A stretch of 64,000 nucleotides of DNA from Neoarius graeffei (taxonomy: Eukaryota; Chordata; Actinopteri; Siluriformes; Ariidae). Location: positions 25,873,099 through 25,937,098 of the forward strand of contig NC_083583.1 of assembly GCF_027579695.1 (NCBI RefSeq), in the 5' to 3' direction. Position 1 is the stretch's first letter; the number at the start of each line of letters is the position of its first letter. The notes beneath the pieces were generated by a model that saw only the letters and a list, made by a program, of their open reading frames with translations, was not told the DNA's origin and made no database searches. A program made the translations under genes and the position numbers. Shown one piece after another: positions 50,274-60,359 of the stretch.

Positions 50274-50692
50274 TAAGCTAATACATTAAGCTAATAGATT
50301 GCTTATTTTAACGATATTGACTGTTGAAATAGTAATGTCCCTGGTTCCCTAGTAAAATTCAGGGCATTGTCCCCGATTATCATCTCAAAAGTCTGTTAAC
50401 CTTACCCTCACCCCCACTCCAAACCACACTGCTTGTGGACTGAGAGTCATGTGCACTAGCCAGTCCACTGACTAGCACGACTTTTAAAATGTTGGGGAGT
50501 AAGGTTTCCTTAAGCTAATACATTAAGCTAATAGATTGCTTATTTTTACGATATTGACTGTTGAAATAGTAATGTTCCTGGTTCCCTAGTAAAATTCAGG
50601 GCATTGTCCCCAATTCACCCCCACTCCAAACCACACTGCTCTTCCACTGACTAGCACGACTTTTAAAACGTTGGGGAGTAAGGTTTACTTAA
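50274..50692. repeat. Tandem duplication inside the 7.4-kb element
   Basis: TAAGCTAATACATTAAGCTA occurs at 50274 and 50511, giving a period of 237 bp. Both copies run through GATATTGACTGTTGAAATAG and TTGGGGAGTAAGGTTT. The second copy lacks a segment of about 55 bp. It lies in the 5' noncoding region of the element. Confidence 0.9.
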
Positions 50693-51317
50693 CATTCTCC
50701 TCTGTACTAGCTGGCATCCAGTACATAAGCATATTTTTACAGACACTAAGCAATGGCCAAAATTAATTTAATAAATTAGTACTTTAAGATTTCTATCACA
50801 AAATATCCAAAAACAGATATTTTGACATTTTTGTATGTAAAATACAGGAAACTGTCTGTATACTATAAGTGTTCAATATTAAAGTGTCATTCCTTAAAAT
50901 GCAGTACAGTCATGGATCTGTATTATTTTTGTCTTTACTTTCACCAATATTGTGATATGTCATAACTGAATCTCCAACTATATTGAACTTTTTCGATTGG
51001 CTGAATCGTAATTTGTTATTGTGGCTATTTTATCATCAGTCACTGTGATTCTCACCCTTATAAATTGCCTGTTCAAGGTCATAATCTAGTTCAGTTCGAT
51101 GCAGACTAGTGCAACTCGTAAGGCATTGCGGAATGTGGTTAGCATTTTACAGTGTAATCATATCTCTATGCTAGCTGCTATCTGTTACAATCGCCCTTAA
51201 CTTGGGTGACCATACGATCCCGATTGTTGAGACAGTCCCCGATTTTGGTCTCTGATAAAACAGAAGAAAATCCACTTTCTCACCAATTTTTTTTTTTATG
51301 ATTCCCACCCTTACAAA

Positions 51318-51761
51318 TTGCATGTTCAAGGTCACAATCTAGAAATTTCAGCTCGATGCAGTTTTCATCTCCCTGTTTTCTCAGATTTCCACCAGTGTTG
51401 CTACTATTTACTTGGATGTTCAAGTGATTATACGGCAGTTATGGAGTCTGATCTTGAAGAATGCTATTTCAATTGGAAATTCAACTGCCATTTAAAGAAA
51501 GAAGCACTTATTCAAGCAGGACCTGTCCGAATAGAAAATATTATTAAGTGTAGCAAGATTTACGGTGATGAAAAACACGTTGATCTTCAAAACATATTGG
51601 AGAAAAACAATGAATTGACATTAAAGTGCCATAAAAGCTGTGTTTCGGCTTATACTTCGAAAACTCACACCCAACGTCACAAGCGTCAAGGTGTGAAGGA
51701 AAAAGAGGCTTCCATCCCCCAAAAAAATCACCAGGCGTTCAACGTCAGGAGAGACGTTTAA
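51318..51761 (+). CDS. N-terminal Cys/His-bearing segment of the element protein
   Basis: 147-codon frame; the likely element start is the internal MESDLEECYFNWKFNCHLKK at 51441. It contains LTLKCHKSCVSAYTSKTHTQ, a C-x3-C with following His residues that looks like part of a zinc-binding N-terminus. It ends 70 nt before the long frame and in the same phase; the DNA between also shows a C-x2-C motif (HCLYCGESCNIERDK) in another frame. It is therefore probably the start of the same protein, separated by a small intron or by damage. Function not known. Confidence 0.55.
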   Translation: MHVQGHNLEISARCSFHLPVFSDFHQCCYYLLGCSSDYTAVMESDLEECYFNWKFNCHLKKEALIQAGPVRIENIIKCSKIYGDEKHVDLQNILEKNNELTLKCHKSCVSAYTSKTHTQRHKRQGVKEKEASIPQKNHQAFNVRRDV

Positions 51762-51830
51762 TTTTCTACTACACTGTCTGTACTGTGGAGAGAGCTGCAA
51801 CATTGAAAGGGACAAGAAGCACCCCTCTAG

Positions 51831-54800
51831 ATGGAGGGCAGCCTATCTCTTCCGAGAAATGGATACAAAGCAGTTAATATTAGAAAGCTGTGCAAAAAAA
51901 GAAATGATGTGGCAAAGTCTGTTCAGTGTCGTGTTGAAATGGCACTTAGTGATCTGCATGCAGCAGATGCTCGATACCATCTTGACTGCAGACAAAGGTT
52001 TGCCACTTTCAAATCACTACCAGGTGACAGTTGGTATTCACAGAATTCTGATGATCACCCATTTGAGTTACTTGTTGAAATGGTGGAAAGTGACCGGTCA
52101 CGAATCTGGAATTCTGTTGAATTACAAGCAACCTATTCAGGATTTGCTGGCACTAAGCTTTCTCGTAGGGCACTTATAGGGAAACTCCAGGATACATTTG
52201 GTGATGATCTACTGGTGCTGTCCTCACCTGGCATCGCTAATATAATTGCATTTCGTAGCAGTGCCTCAAAGACACTCCAACTTGTAAATGATGAAGAAGA
52301 TGACACTGAGCTTCTTCTTACAAAGACTAGTAAGCGAATCCTTCAAGATCTGAAACAAACTGATAATGACAAGGAGCACTACAACATCAGCATAAATAAG
52401 GATCTCATTAAAGAGAAAGTCAGTGAATTTCTGTTAAAGCTGTTGGCAAAGGTTTCTCCAAAGCTTGATGATACCCTTCCTGCATTGCTCATTGGTTCCA
52501 TTGTCACCAGTGTTGTCAGGTCTCAGGCAACTAGCTTGCAAATAGACTTAGCAGGAAAGATGCTGGAGTCTAAAAAGCTCATTAACAGCATGTATTCCTA
52601 TGGTGTCTGTTGTTCATACACAGAGTACAGACGGTTCAAGAAGTCTGCTGCTAAAGCGGCTGTGGCAGATTTACAGTTATCTGGCATATCCAATGCTACT
52701 GATGGTCTGGTTCAGGCGATTGTGGACAATTTTGATGCTGACATATCCTCCCAGAATGGTAGACAGTCCACTCACTCACTAGCCATTCTTCTCACACAGT
52801 GCTCTCAGGATGCTGTGATGGAGGAGGAAGCTAATGCAAAAATCAAAAGAGTCCCAAAAGATTCCTCAGGGATACCATATGACCTGGACATCCATAGATA
52901 CCAAGGGCCCAAACAGCCTCCAATGCCACAAACTGTAGCCTCAAAGACTGTGCCCTCCCTGAAGTCACTTGCTTCCCAAGTCATTTCAGTTCAGCACAAT
53001 TCAGAGGCTGCCATGGGTTTTCTACATGATGTTATCACAAAAGAAAATTGCCCAGAATTCCAGGGGTACAACACAAAACAAATGAGGGAGAAAGGCCATC
53101 TTCCACAAGCCAAGACAAAAGTGCTTTATTTACCGCTGGTTGATATGAAGCCATCTGATCCAGATACCATGATGACAGCCATGGTCAGGGTACAAGAGCT
53201 TACATTTGCAACAGGCCAAAAGTTCAGCATTTTGACATGTGACCAACAACTCTACCGAGTTGCAGTGCAGGTGTTATGGGCACATCCAGATCACTTCACA
53301 GACATGTTCTTGCGTCTGGGGGGTATGCATGCACTAATGAGTTTTGTAGGTTCTATTGGCACATTGATGGCTGAAAGTGGGCTATCTGATGTTCTGTCAG
53401 CGGTGTTTGGTGGGGTTCCCAAGATGTTAAGTGGAAAGAAGTTTCCGCAGAATGTACGTGCTCTTCGGCTGATGGCAGAAGAGGTGCTCCGGTGCATAGT
53501 CACAGATGGTCAATTTCAGAGTATGGATGATTTAATCAGACACTTGGATGATATTGCGAGCCAAAGCAAGACCTGCAAACTGTGGGTTGATATCTTGGTG
53601 AAACCGGTGTTATTGATGATGTCATATATTAGAGCTGAGCGCGAGGGTGATTGGCTCCTCCATCTCGCCACATTCCGAAAAATGCTGCCATACTATTTTG
53701 CTGCTGGTCATGTCAACTACGCCAGATATGGGCTCCTGTATCTGCGTTCTATGGAGAAGCTTCCTCCAAATGTTCAAGGCCTTTTCCTCCAGGGGCAACA
53801 TGTGACAAGACACATGCGTGGAATATGGAATGGCTTGTGGAGTGACCAATTCATAGAATCGACATTTATGAGATATGGACACAGTGCAGGAGGAATCATT
53901 GGGATAACCCTGAAGTCGGATGCCTTGAAAACCTGGGCATTGAGCCGTCATATCTGCTGTAAGATTGAGTCAGATATGAGGGAGATGGAAGATGAGGAGA
54001 CAAACATCTCCAGAGTTCAACTGCATCACAAGGAAGAGGCCAATGCCAGGATTGAAGCTGATGGAAAAGATAGGGCTGGGCTTCGCCAGAAACTGAGTAC
54101 CTGTCTTCATCCATTAAATCCGGAGGGACATTCACCCAATAGCCTTGTTAATATTGTCAGTGGGAAGGTATCTCCTTCATCTATCAATGTGCACAATGCA
54201 GTAAACATTGGAGAGGCAGCTCTAGGAAAGTTTGAGAATTCTTGGCCAGAGGGATTTTACCATGTCATACCAAAGAAAGTTGAGACAATGGCAACATCAT
54301 GCAAATCTGTCCAAATTGGTGATTCCAAAGTGTATGATTTGAATGCAATCTATACTAGGGTTATTGCCCTGCTATCTAGTGACCGTGATGTTGATGTGAA
54401 GGAGGTCCTCTCACACGAACTTGCACCTGTCCCAACTTCAATGTTTACAAAGGAGGGAATGAGGATTTGTAAAGCCAAGTCCATACTGAAGAAGTTGCTC
54501 CAGGTTGAAGTTTCCAAAAGGAATGCCTGTGGAGTAGATGTTACTGTCATCGATGGATCAGCCCTTCTTTGGACCATTCATTGGCCAGCAGATGGCACAG
54601 TAGCTGATTTCATTGAAAACATCAAGAAGAGACTGACTGCATACCTGACAGATAGTGATGTCTACCTCATCTTTGACAGATACCATGATTACAGCATAAA
54701 GTTGGTTACTAGGGATGGCAGAGAGACCGGGGTTAGCAGGACATATCAGCTGCATCATGCGACAAACCTTCCAGCACAGAAGATTGTTTTGTCATCCGTT

Positions 54801-55532
54801 GAGAATAAGAAACAGCTCATCCGATTGATATGCGAGGAACTGATTCGGGATAGGCTGTTTCATCAACAGAGCATGAGTAAATATAAGTTGGTTGTGACGG
54901 GGGAAGATTCTTTGCCTACTGAAATTGAGAGTGAAGAGAGAAGGTTGAGGTATGACCTGGAGACCCACCATGAGGAAGCTGATATTATCATCACTCAGCA
55001 AGTCCTGAAGTGTGCTGCAAATGCTAAAAAAATCTCTGTCATTTCTGATGATACAGATGTCTTTGTCCTGCTTTTACACCATTATCATGAAGCAGGCCTG
55101 AAACTGCCACTGTTTATGGAATCACCTTCCAAAGACAGGGCAATAGTAGACATTGCTTCAACAGTGACTAAGCATCAGGAAATTGTAAGAGACCTTTTAC
55201 CAGCCCATGCCATATCAGGATGTGACACTGTGGCGTCCTATTTTGGCATTGCAAAAGGCTCAGTCATCAAGACCCTTAAAGCTGGGTATCATTTATCGTC
55301 AATTGGAAACATTAATGTGCCATTCCAGCAAGTCACTATTGAAGCCACTGACTTTGTCTCAGCGTGTTATGGCATTCGAGGCAGTAACAGCATGTCACAC
55401 ACAAGGTTGGTGGTATGGGGGGAAAAGAATGGAAAAGGTTATTTATCCTCACCAAACCTGGCTGCTCTTCCACCAACAACAGAGGCATTTCTTGAAAATG
55501 TGAAAAGAGCACATTTTCAAGCAATATTATAG
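51831..55532 (+). CDS. 1233-aa protein with FEN/XPG-like (PIN-fold) nuclease signature, element-borne
   Basis: Uninterrupted 1233-codon plus-strand frame, the longest in the window and without introns. The first 60 residues carry Cys/His (CKKRNDV, ADARYHLDCRQRF), probably a zinc-binding motif. The middle (about 60-880) is helical and unlike anything I can name. Residues 900-1150 show five acidic sites in the order of flap nucleases: VIDGSALLW (D908), LIFDRYHDYSIK (D949), HHEEADIII (E1049/D1051), ISDDTDVFVLL (D1074/D1076) and ISGCDTVASYFGIAKGS (D1132 with a helix-hairpin-like GIAKG). This parallels FEN1 motifs such as EAEA, DxD and GCDY. I infer a metal-dependent nuclease fold; activity is unproven. 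It sits between inverted terminal repeats, so it is probably a mobile-element protein rather than a host gene. The annotated start follows directly on an in-frame TAG and may not be the original one. Confidence 0.75.
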   Translation: MEGSLSLPRNGYKAVNIRKLCKKRNDVAKSVQCRVEMALSDLHAADARYHLDCRQRFATFKSLPGDSWYSQNSDDHPFELLVEMVESDRSRIWNSVELQATYSGFAGTKLSRRALIGKLQDTFGDDLLVLSSPGIANIIAFRSSASKTLQLVNDEEDDTELLLTKTSKRILQDLKQTDNDKEHYNISINKDLIKEKVSEFLLKLLAKVSPKLDDTLPALLIGSIVTSVVRSQATSLQIDLAGKMLESKKLINSMYSYGVCCSYTEYRRFKKSAAKAAVADLQLSGISNATDGLVQAIVDNFDADISSQNGRQSTHSLAILLTQCSQDAVMEEEANAKIKRVPKDSSGIPYDLDIHRYQGPKQPPMPQTVASKTVPSLKSLASQVISVQHNSEAAMGFLHDVITKENCPEFQGYNTKQMREKGHLPQAKTKVLYLPLVDMKPSDPDTMMTAMVRVQELTFATGQKFSILTCDQQLYRVAVQVLWAHPDHFTDMFLRLGGMHALMSFVGSIGTLMAESGLSDVLSAVFGGVPKMLSGKKFPQNVRALRLMAEEVLRCIVTDGQFQSMDDLIRHLDDIASQSKTCKLWVDILVKPVLLMMSYIRAEREGDWLLHLATFRKMLPYYFAAGHVNYARYGLLYLRSMEKLPPNVQGLFLQGQHVTRHMRGIWNGLWSDQFIESTFMRYGHSAGGIIGITLKSDALKTWALSRHICCKIESDMREMEDEETNISRVQLHHKEEANARIEADGKDRAGLRQKLSTCLHPLNPEGHSPNSLVNIVSGKVSPSSINVHNAVNIGEAALGKFENSWPEGFYHVIPKKVETMATSCKSVQIGDSKVYDLNAIYTRVIALLSSDRDVDVKEVLSHELAPVPTSMFTKEGMRICKAKSILKKLLQVEVSKRNACGVDVTVIDGSALLWTIHWPADGTVADFIENIKKRLTAYLTDSDVYLIFDRYHDYSIKLVTRDGRETGVSRTYQLHHATNLPAQKIVLSSVENKKQLIRLICEELIRDRLFHQQSMSKYKLVVTGEDSLPTEIESEERRLRYDLETHHEEADIIITQQVLKCAANAKKISVISDDTDVFVLLLHHYHEAGLKLPLFMESPSKDRAIVDIASTVTKHQEIVRDLLPAHAISGCDTVASYFGIAKGSVIKTLKAGYHLSSIGNINVPFQQVTIEATDFVSACYGIRGSNSMSHTRLVVWGEKNGKGYLSSPNLAALPPTTEAFLENVKRAHFQAIL

Positions 55533-55790
55533 AGAACTCTGGATAATCGTCCACTTGAACTAAATCCTGAGGAATTTGGATGGACTAAAGACACACAGAA
55601 CAAAGCACTGATCCCAACAAGTGTACCTGGAAATATCAAACTGGCACCGGATTACATTTTGAAGATGATCAGATGTAGCTGCAAGAGTAAAAATCCCTGC
55701 AACTCTAAATGCAGTTGTTCTGTCAATAGTGTGTCTTGCACAATTTTTTGTGCTTGCTTTCAAGTAGGATGCTCCAGAGTAGAGATTTAG
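55533..55790 (+). pseudogene. CXC-like cysteine-rich C-terminal segment after an in-frame stop
   Basis: In the same frame as the 1233-codon protein, directly after its TAG, 85 codons continue to a second TAG. They read LELNPEEFGWTKDTQNKALI, then MIRCSCKSKNPCNSKCSCSV and SCTIFCACFQVGC. The spacing C-x-C...C-x3-C-x-C...C-x3-C-x-C...C resembles the CXC/tesmin (CRC) metal-binding domain, often DNA-binding. The segment is protein-like and in phase, so the TAG at 55530-55532 is either a recent nonsense change or a site of read-through. I favour nonsense change. Confidence 0.65.
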
Positions 55791-55799
55791 CACCACAGA

Positions 55800-56150
55800 A
55801 TTTCAGAAAAAGGGTTTAGAGGTTTTTTTTTTTCATCTGAACTCTTAGTTCTTTCCTTAAATAGTTTGTGTTTTGTGTGTGTGTTTGCATACTGTATGTA
55901 ATTATTTTACATAATTATTGCTCATTAGTGTGTGCGCGCGTGTGTATATGTGTGTGCGTGTGCACGTACATGCTTTATGTACTGTAGTTCTTGTATCAAA
56001 ATTGTTAATTTTGCAAATTTATGAAAGGGTCAATTACACGTTTGACTAATTTGAATGGCAGTAAAGCGTGAATACTGTACAGCCAATTTGGTTAATTGAA
56101 AATCAGTATCTTTTGCTATTCTTGTGTGTGTGTGCGCATGCTGTATATGC
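55800..56150. other. 3' noncoding region of the 7.4-kb element
   Basis: AT-rich with irregular GT/GC-rich dinucleotide stretches at about 55870-55970 (GTGTGTGTTTGCATACTG, GTGTGTGCGCGCGTGTG). A phrase containing TATGAAAGGGT(C/T)AATTA recurs at about 56021 and 56712, a second internal direct repeat. No coding potential. Confidence 0.6.
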
Positions 56151-56154
56151 CATT

Positions 56155-56640
56155 TTGCATGCTTGATATATTGCATACTGTAGTTTTACATAGTGGATCA
56201 CTGGTGTGAGTGTATATGCATGCTGTATATAGTTCTATTGCATGCTGTATATAGTTCTTTTACATAGTGGATCACTGGTGTGAATGTGTATGCATGCTGT
56301 ATATATTTCTATTTCATGCTGTATATACAGTAGTTCTTTTACATAGTGGATCACTGGTGTGAGTGTATGCATGCTGTATATAGTTCTATTGCATGCTGTA
56401 GTTCTTTTACATAGTGGATCACTGGTGTGAGTGTATACATGCTGTATATAGTTCTTTTACATAGTGGATCACTGGTGTGAGTGTATACATGCTGTATATA
56501 GTTCGTTTACATAGTGGATCATTGGTGTGAGTGTATGCATGCTGTATATAGTTCTTTTACATAGTTATTGGTCATTAGTGTGTGTGTGTGTGTGCATGCT
56601 GTATATAGTTCTTTTGCATGCTGTATAGTTCTTACATAGA
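56155..56640. repeat. 50-bp minisatellite in the 3' region of the element
   Basis: About eight variable units built from TTTTACATAGTGGATCACTG, GTGTGAGTGTATACATG and CTGTATATAGTTC. Consecutive units near 56420-56530 repeat with a period of 50 bp; others have an extra TTGCATGCTGTATATAGTTC segment. Copies differ slightly, so array length may vary between alleles. Confidence 0.9.
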
Positions 56641-57519
56641 TATTGATCATTATTTTGTATTAACTGTAGAGTTTATGTAATACTTGTATAAAAATCGCTA
56701 ATTTGGAAAAGTTATGAAAGGGTTAATTAATCCACATTTGATGTATTTGAATGACAAATATAGAGAAAAATGTGAATACCTATCAGATACAGCCAACTTG
56801 GTGCATTTAATATCAGTATTTACACTGATTTTTTTTTTGTATTTTCTTCCATTATTTAGGCATATAGGGCATTAAAGGGTTAATATATTAAATTGCCCAA
56901 GGGATATCACCGGGCACCCTCTTAAATCTTGAAGAGCTACCTCAAATCTATAAGATAAAGCAAAAAAAAAACCTTTAACCAAAAATTCCGGGTCCGACCC
57001 CATGGCTCCCGGACTAATACAGGCTTATAGCCAACACTCCTGAACAGATCAGAGGTTTTGTACGAGTCTTCAGTAAAATGAGCAGAGGAGAGACCACTTC
57101 GTAGCCGCCCAATGTGCCCATGAACTTCTCACAAAACCCGTCCAAATCTTTGCAGTTTGAACATTCTTGGGTCATGAATGCAACGTAAATCCACCTTCTG
57201 TCGTGTTGCTGCACCCACCAGCAACACATCTACATGGCATGCCGATAAATTAGCTCAAAATGGAGGATCAGAATTGCGGTTAGCTCTGTGTTTTAGTATC
57301 GCGGAAATGGCGACGAGACCGACAGACTTCCTGCTGTGTCGTTACGGACGTCAAGGTCATTCACTCAGACCGCTACCTAAATAAATTACTTTAATCATAA
57401 AAATGACTATATTAGATTTATTGTTCACGCTTAAAACTATTCCTATGCCATTCTTGAGGTCTCAAGGCATTTATAAACGAAAGTGAGGCCATGGCTCTGC
57501 GTATCTCCTTTAATGATAA

Positions 57520-58954
57520 CATTTGAATGACAGTATAGTGGCAATACAATGCATAAAAACGGATTCAATTATAATTTTTTTTGGAACATAAGTAACACAG
57601 TGCTTATAGCTGTAGCCTCTTAACCCTGGATTCACAAAAAAAATTGAGGTGACAAGTTGCTGGTTTTGGTCCAGTTTGTCTCTTAACACTTTACTATGGA
57701 GCTGCTGTTGTGCTGTCTGTTTTGAAATATAGACAAAATTTATCACCATCTTACCTTTGTTGCAAATGGTTGTTTGCAGTTGTTTGAAAATGGAAAGACT
57801 CCTAGCTATTCAGCTTTATCTCTGCTAAAAAAAAATACTCTGTTCATAACTTTCCTGTTTTCGTTCATCTGAGCCAACTTTCATTAATAATAAACGTAAG
57901 TAGGACATAAAAGTTGGAAGTGTAGAATTAGGGAACATCAGATAACCTGCACCTTAAGAATTTACCCAATTATTTGGACATGAATGTGTCACTTCACAGT
58001 AATTTACCTATTTGCATAAAACTGAAATGCTCAATTTGTCGCTTTTCACCATCACAAGAATCAACAGATGGTACTGTAATAGCCCTTCAAAAACAGTGTG
58101 GAAAACTACGTTTATATTCTATTGCATACTAAGCTCTGGAATGAATTTCATCTTGTATCGGTTGCTGTAAACTTCATGTCTTCAGAGTGTTTTTCCAAGA
58201 CAACACTTTCACATTGTTGCACACTTTTTAGGAGTGTTGGGGTCTGTGTTGGCTTGCTGTCGCATACTCTCTGTGGGGGAAAAAGCAAAAAAAGGTTCCC
58301 ATACTCAGAATAATCAAAATGGCGATACAAAACGTCACAAATCTTATGTTTAACTTGCTAGCAGGCGTGCATTATCCTGTATTTGAAGGGGGTTGTGTTC
58401 ATCATGTTTATGATTACTTTCTTACGAAAGTCGAAATTTTCTGATAACTCAAGAGCCCTTGAATTGTAATGTAATGTTGATGGTTCTCAATATGGTGAAA
58501 CCTTTACAAAAAGACTTCACAGCTACACAACGAGCCTTACATATTAGCTCGCTTATTCTCAATGCTTGTTTTCCAGTTTCCTAGCAAAAATATGTGTATT
58601 GTATTGCATGCTTGTCTACCTTTGTCAAAAGTACAAATTTATGATGGAAACATACCAGTAGATCCAGCCAAAAAATTTTTTTCACAGTTCTAAATCAGTG
58701 CTCCTGATGCTATGTAACTATGACCAGGAATGTTCTATCATCTCTACCATCACCTCTGACCACACTGAAAGGAAATGGCCTGGCTGGAGGGAATAAAAAT
58801 GTTTTAAATAAAAACAACAATGCCAGAGTGAGATAATGTCCTCCGAGACATAATCACAATTGCTTGGCAGAGGACTCTCCCTGTAATGCAGTGCTTTCTG
58901 ATATCCTTTCTGATATTTTTCCTGACACAGTTTTAGGTTTGTCCCTTGCTTATA
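57520..58954. other. Intergenic DNA between the element and ANKDD1A, no gene seen
   Basis: No exon or repeat end recognised. The last small exon of ANKDD1A, if it lies this far away, could be here; I could not identify it. AT-rich throughout. Confidence 0.4.
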
Positions 58955-59000
58955 CAGTGCTATGAAAGTGTATTTGCCCCATATATAGAATATATGTTAT

Positions 59001-59147
59001 TTACCAGCTGGGAGGTCCGTATTGCGAAATACCGTGACCGAGGTCTTGAAAGTACTGAGCAAGGCCCTCTGGGCCAAGGTCAGTGTTCAAGGCCAAGGTC
59101 ACGGTATTTCACCATATGGACCGACGTTAAGCTGGTAAATAATATAT
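59001..59147. repeat. Hairpin repeat shared with 2975-3065
   Basis: TTTACCAGCTGGGAGGTCCG at about 59001 mirrors with ATGGACCGACGTTAAGCTGG near 59114-59133, and CGGTATTTCACC with its inverse GCGAAATACCG. The following block, AATTCTAACAGAAAACGAGA and CGCCCGAAAGGGAAAACCGA, occurs inverted at 2980-3035. Confidence 0.7.
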
Positions 59148-59222
59148 TTATTTTTTTCTTTACCAAATTCTAACAGAAAACGAGAGCGCCCGAAAGGGAA
59201 AACCGAGCCGAGGCGAGCCGCC

Positions 59223-59800
59223 ATTTTGAATCCTCATTCACGGCTGTAATGCAAATTGCTTCCTCCTCGGTATACAAGTGCACTTCCATGGCAGGGGAAA
59301 AAAAACTACATTTTGCCGCCTATGTAGTCCCCTATTTATACAAAATTGAGTCATTGAGGATTCAGCCATGTTTTTGCTTGGCGTTAGCAAGTTAGAGGTT
59401 TTTAGCTTTCTCCTGAAATGTTTTCTTTTATTTCTTCTTCCTCAGGGTAGTAAAACTCGCTTTCGCTGTGAACACTGTCGTTATTGCTATCCATGCTGTA
59501 AAATTAATGCTATTTTGAATCCTCATTCACGGCTGTAATGCAAATGGCTTCCTCCTTGGTATACAAGTGCACTTCCATGGCAGGAAAAAAAACTACATTT
59601 TGCCGCCTATGTAGTCCCCTATTTATACAAAATTGAGTCATTCAGGATTCAGCCATGTTTTTGTTCCGCATTAGCAACAGTTAGAGGTTTTTAGCTTTCT
59701 CCTGAAATGTTTTCTTTTATTTCTTCTTCCTCAGGGTAGTAAAACTCACTTTCGCTGTGAAGACTGTCATTATCGCTATCCATGCTGTAAAATTAATGCT
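59223..59800. repeat. 289-bp tandem duplication
   Basis: ATTTTGAATCCTCATTCACG begins at 59223 and again at 59512. The two units match almost throughout, including GCCGCCTATGTAGTCCCCTA and CATGCTGTAAAATTAATGCT. Differences are few, so the duplication is fairly recent. Confidence 0.93.
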
Positions 59801-59947
59801 ATTCTCTTGAGAAATGCTGGCAAAAATTTATAAGATTTTTGATAATCTTATAAATAAATCTTATAAAAAAAAAAGATAAATGTTGACAAAAAAAATGCTA
59901 CTATGTTTGTTGTTGTTGTGAACGAGTGAGTCACCAGAGGTCCATAA

Positions 59948-60253
59948 AGCCTAGGTCACAACCGGATATACGATTTTTTGGCCGTGCGATTTTTGGCGTT
60001 TCCCAAATCGCTGCGTTTTTTTTTTTTGTTCATGGAGAAAGATGCACGTTGGCCGTAAGTTTGTCTTGCAACCTGAAAAAAATGTAAGTGCCCGTAGAGT
60101 TTGTCTGACATGACAAAAAACCTCTGCGGCCGATCTGCGGCCAGTCTACGGCTCGAAAATCAGCACGTCACACACGCGCCCTCCGTGTGTTTCTTGCGTT
60201 TTTTGCACGTAGACCGGCCGTAGGAGCACGTATGGCCGGTTGTGACCTAGGCT
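59948..60253. mobile_element. 306-bp TIR element with TAA target duplication (PIF/Harbinger-like MITE)
   Basis: AGCCTAGGTCACAACCGG at 59948 is exactly inverted at its right end (60253). TAA occurs on both sides (59945-59947 and 60254-60256). The interior carries GC-rich words such as GGCCGTAG and CTGCGGCC. No coding capacity. The second TAA-flanked element of the window; its termini are unlike those at 1764-2501. Confidence 0.88.
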
Positions 60254-60359
60254 TAACCGGGGTCTTTAACCGGGGTCCGTATCGTAGGATACGGACCCGC
60301 TCGCCAGCCAATCAGAGCGCAGGATTTGATAGAAACCGGACCGCAAAAAAAATAATATT

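Larger units (their letters stand above)
49590..57016 (+). mobile_element. 7.4-kb TIR-bounded element encoding a FEN-like nuclease and CXC-like tail
   Basis: TAGTCCGGGAGCCA at 49590 is matched by its exact inverse ending at 57016. The terminal regions continue to match with gaps for about 150 bp: GGTTAAAG with a T run, then AGAGGGTGCCC, GTGATATCCCTTGG, CAATT (49694-49725 and, in inverse, 56890-56925). ATA lies next to both outer ends and may be a 3-bp target duplication. The interior holds a 147-codon and a 1233-codon plus-strand frame, a C-terminal CXC-like segment, a 237-bp tandem duplication and a 50-bp minisatellite. No DDE transposase, integrase, polymerase or capsid-like protein was recognised. 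Family unknown to me. Confidence 0.75.
48663..57513. mobile_element. Possible outer TTAA-type element interrupted by the 7.4-kb element
   Basis: GAAAGGAGATACGCAGAACC at 48665 has an inverted counterpart (GGCTCTGCGTATCTCCTTTAA) ending at 57513. TTAA is present on the right (57510-57513) and would be CTGA on the left. The AAAGGAG terminus resembles the other TTAA elements here. The flanks of the inner element (48663-49589 and 57017-57513) would then be its two halves, each with short minus-strand open frames but no recognisable transposase. The match is short, so this is tentative. Confidence 0.4.

Noticed and set aside
49590-57016. Host gene reading of the 1233-codon frame
   Set aside because: It lies between inverted terminal repeats, lacks introns, has an upstream segment cut off by stops and is followed by a minisatellite. 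A domesticated gene is possible but the element explanation is simpler.
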